From contig PUOB01000271.1 in the NCBI GenBank assembly GCA_003551985.1, positions 1 through 5,527 of the forward strand: DNA of 5,527 nt. The letters run 5' to 3'. Source of the DNA: Desulfobacteraceae bacterium. Its GTDB lineage: Bacteria; Desulfobacterota; Desulfobacteria; Desulfobacterales; Desulfosalsimonadaceae. Each line of letters opens with the position of its first letter. Within the stretch, counting starts at the first letter, position 1. A program made the translations under genes and the position numbers. The notes under the pieces are model-generated. The model searched no databases. It was given only the letters and a program-made list of their open reading frames with translations, and had not been told where the DNA came from. Shown here in pieces: positions 4,321 to 5,527 of this stretch.

Positions 4321-5527
4321 ATGCTGGACAATGCGTTTTCAAGAAGGGATTTTCTTAAATTTTCGGGAATTTTGGCAGGGGCCGTCCTGCTGCCTGCCTG
4401 TGCACACAGGATGAAAGAAATGGAGGCCGAACTGGCGGTCATGCCTGTTAATGAATCCTGGACGCCTCACGCAGCAAGCGCATGGGTTCCTAAAGGGGCG
4501 CATGGGGATGCCTATGATGTGTTCAGGCATACCGTTGAAGCGGCCACTGATTTTTCATGGCTGTCGGCCGGGGATTCCGTATTTATAAAGCTTTCCCTTA
4601 ACTCACCCAATCCGTACCCGGCCACGACCGATCCGTGGTCGCTGGCCTGCATGATACGCCTTCTGCAGGAAAAGGGGGCCGGCCGGATCATGGCGGGTGA
4701 TTCCAGCGGGGTGCAGAGTGTCCATTGGACAAGGGAGAATCAGAAGGGGTCTTCGCGGGAGTGCTGCAAAAAGGCGAAGCTGTTTGATGTCATTGTCCAA
4801 AACGGCGCAGAACCCGTATTCTTCGAGGAAGCGGGTTATGACGGGTTCACTCCCCTGTATCCCGTGGGGCCGCACCACTGGCCGGAACCCATGTGGATAC
4901 CCTCGGCCGTGAACGATGCGGACCATATCATTTACCTTGCCCGCGTAAGCTCCCATATCATGGGTGACATCACCTCCGGGATGAAGATCGGGGTCGGTTT
5001 TTTAAGGGAGGACAGCAGAAAAACGCTGCACCAGGGCGGAGACGCCTTTTATGCCATGTACGAGGAAATCAACCACGTGCCGGAAATCGCTTCAAAACTG
5101 CGGCTCTCCGTGTCATCCGGGAGAAAGGTGCTGGCCACCTTCGGCCCGGATAACGGCCATGTCACAGCGCCCGCAAACGGGCTTGTCATTGCATCCGAAG
5201 ACCTTTTCGCCCACGAGGCCCTGTCATATGCATGGCTCCTGTACAACAGGGAGCATGAAACGGGCTTTTTCGATGTGGGCATCACCGGCCGGCTCACGCG
5301 CATGCGCTCGCCCATCAACCGGGGATTTGTCTGGCAGACATGGAAAGGCGGCGGCTTTTTTCAAACGCCGAAAATCCCGTTGTTCATCGCCGGAAACATT
5401 TACGCACACCCGTCTCTCATGAATGCCATGAACCGGAAAGGGGGCCATCCGAAAGCCATCGACTGGGAACAGGTGAACGCGCCTGATGGCACTGAAGTGA
5501 TGGCGGATTACATCCGGGAAAAAATTG
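4321..5527 (+). CDS. Tat-exported lipoprotein with DUF362 domain, 3' end beyond window
   Basis: The frame is open for 402 codons to the window edge. The N-terminus has a twin-arginine signal SRRDFLKFSG (7-16), a hydrophobic stretch, and a lipobox LPAC with Cys27. It is probably exported folded by Tat and then lipid-anchored in the envelope. From about residue 84 it follows the DUF362 (COG2006) pattern: GDSVFIKLSLNSPNPYPATTDPW, LLQEKGAGRIMAGDSSG (114-130), then NDADHIIYLARVSSHIMGDITSGMKIGVG (198-226, where relatives have a lysine-threonine-histidine segment), and NGLVIASEDLFAHEALSY (286-303). A Cys-Cys pair lies at 148-149. No ferredoxin-type CxxCxxCxxxC motif is seen in the part present. Tat export suggests a cofactor, but none can be named. 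AGGAG (4309-4313) seven bases upstream supports the ATG. It lies 361 bp after the preceding gene, beyond the repeat, so it is probably a separate unit. DUF362 function is not established. Confidence 0.86.
   Translation, partial: MLDNAFSRRDFLKFSGILAGAVLLPACAHRMKEMEAELAVMPVNESWTPHAASAWVPKGAHGDAYDVFRHTVEAATDFSWLSAGDSVFIKLSLNSPNPYPATTDPWSLACMIRLLQEKGAGRIMAGDSSGVQSVHWTRENQKGSSRECCKKAKLFDVIVQNGAEPVFFEEAGYDGFTPLYPVGPHHWPEPMWIPSAVNDADHIIYLARVSSHIMGDITSGMKIGVGFLREDSRKTLHQGGDAFYAMYEEINHVPEIASKLRLSVSSGRKVLATFGPDNGHVTAPANGLVIASEDLFAHEALSYAWLLYNREHETGFFDVGITGRLTRMRSPINRGFVWQTWKGGGFFQTPKIPLFIAGNIYAHPSLMNAMNRKGGHPKAIDWEQVNAPDGTEVMADYIREKI

Overview
The window looks like a chromosomal segment of a Gram-negative, probably anaerobic bacterium. 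A deltaproteobacterial (Desulfobacterota, Desulfobacteraceae-like) host is my best guess. It rests on gene content (DUF169, a Tat-exported DUF362 lipoprotein) and on the character of the palindromic intergenic repeat; no marker gene is present, so it is an inference.

Left part (1-744): a TetR/AcrR-family repressor gene is read leftwards on the minus strand and runs off the window at base 1. It was found by translating the complement; its stop codon lies outside. Between it and the rightward genes is a compact divergent control region. It holds two identical perfect 18-bp palindromes (TTTTAACGATCGTTAAAA, centres 52 bp apart), a rightward TTGACA-17-TAGTAT promoter and a leftward TTGACA-17-CATAAT promoter. 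This is the expected layout of a TetR repressor controlling itself and the neighbouring operon.

Middle part (745-3959): three genes in one direction form an apparent operon. They encode a soluble DUF169 protein, a membrane-anchored DJ-1/PfpI protein of the Hsp31 type (Cys178-His179 nucleophile elbow, Glu71), and a five-helix membrane protein. The last fuses a DUF4345-like N-terminal region to a metallo-beta-lactamase hydrolase with an intact HxHxDH motif. The second and third genes overlap by ATGA, so they are probably translationally coupled. The set suggests an inducible, membrane-associated response to a small toxic or electrophilic compound, pairing a glyoxalase/deglycase-like or chaperone-like enzyme with a hydrolase. 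The substrate cannot be read from the sequence.

Spacer (3960-4320): this 361-bp stretch has no convincing complete gene. It holds a start-less reading frame for one transmembrane helix (3965-4069), a palindromic MITE-like element of about 133 bp (4106-4238) that can fold end to end, and a weak promoter candidate at its right edge.

Right part (4321-5527): a DUF362 protein with a Tat signal and lipobox, cut by the right end of the window. It has its own ribosome-binding site and sits beyond the repeat, so it is probably a separate transcription unit.
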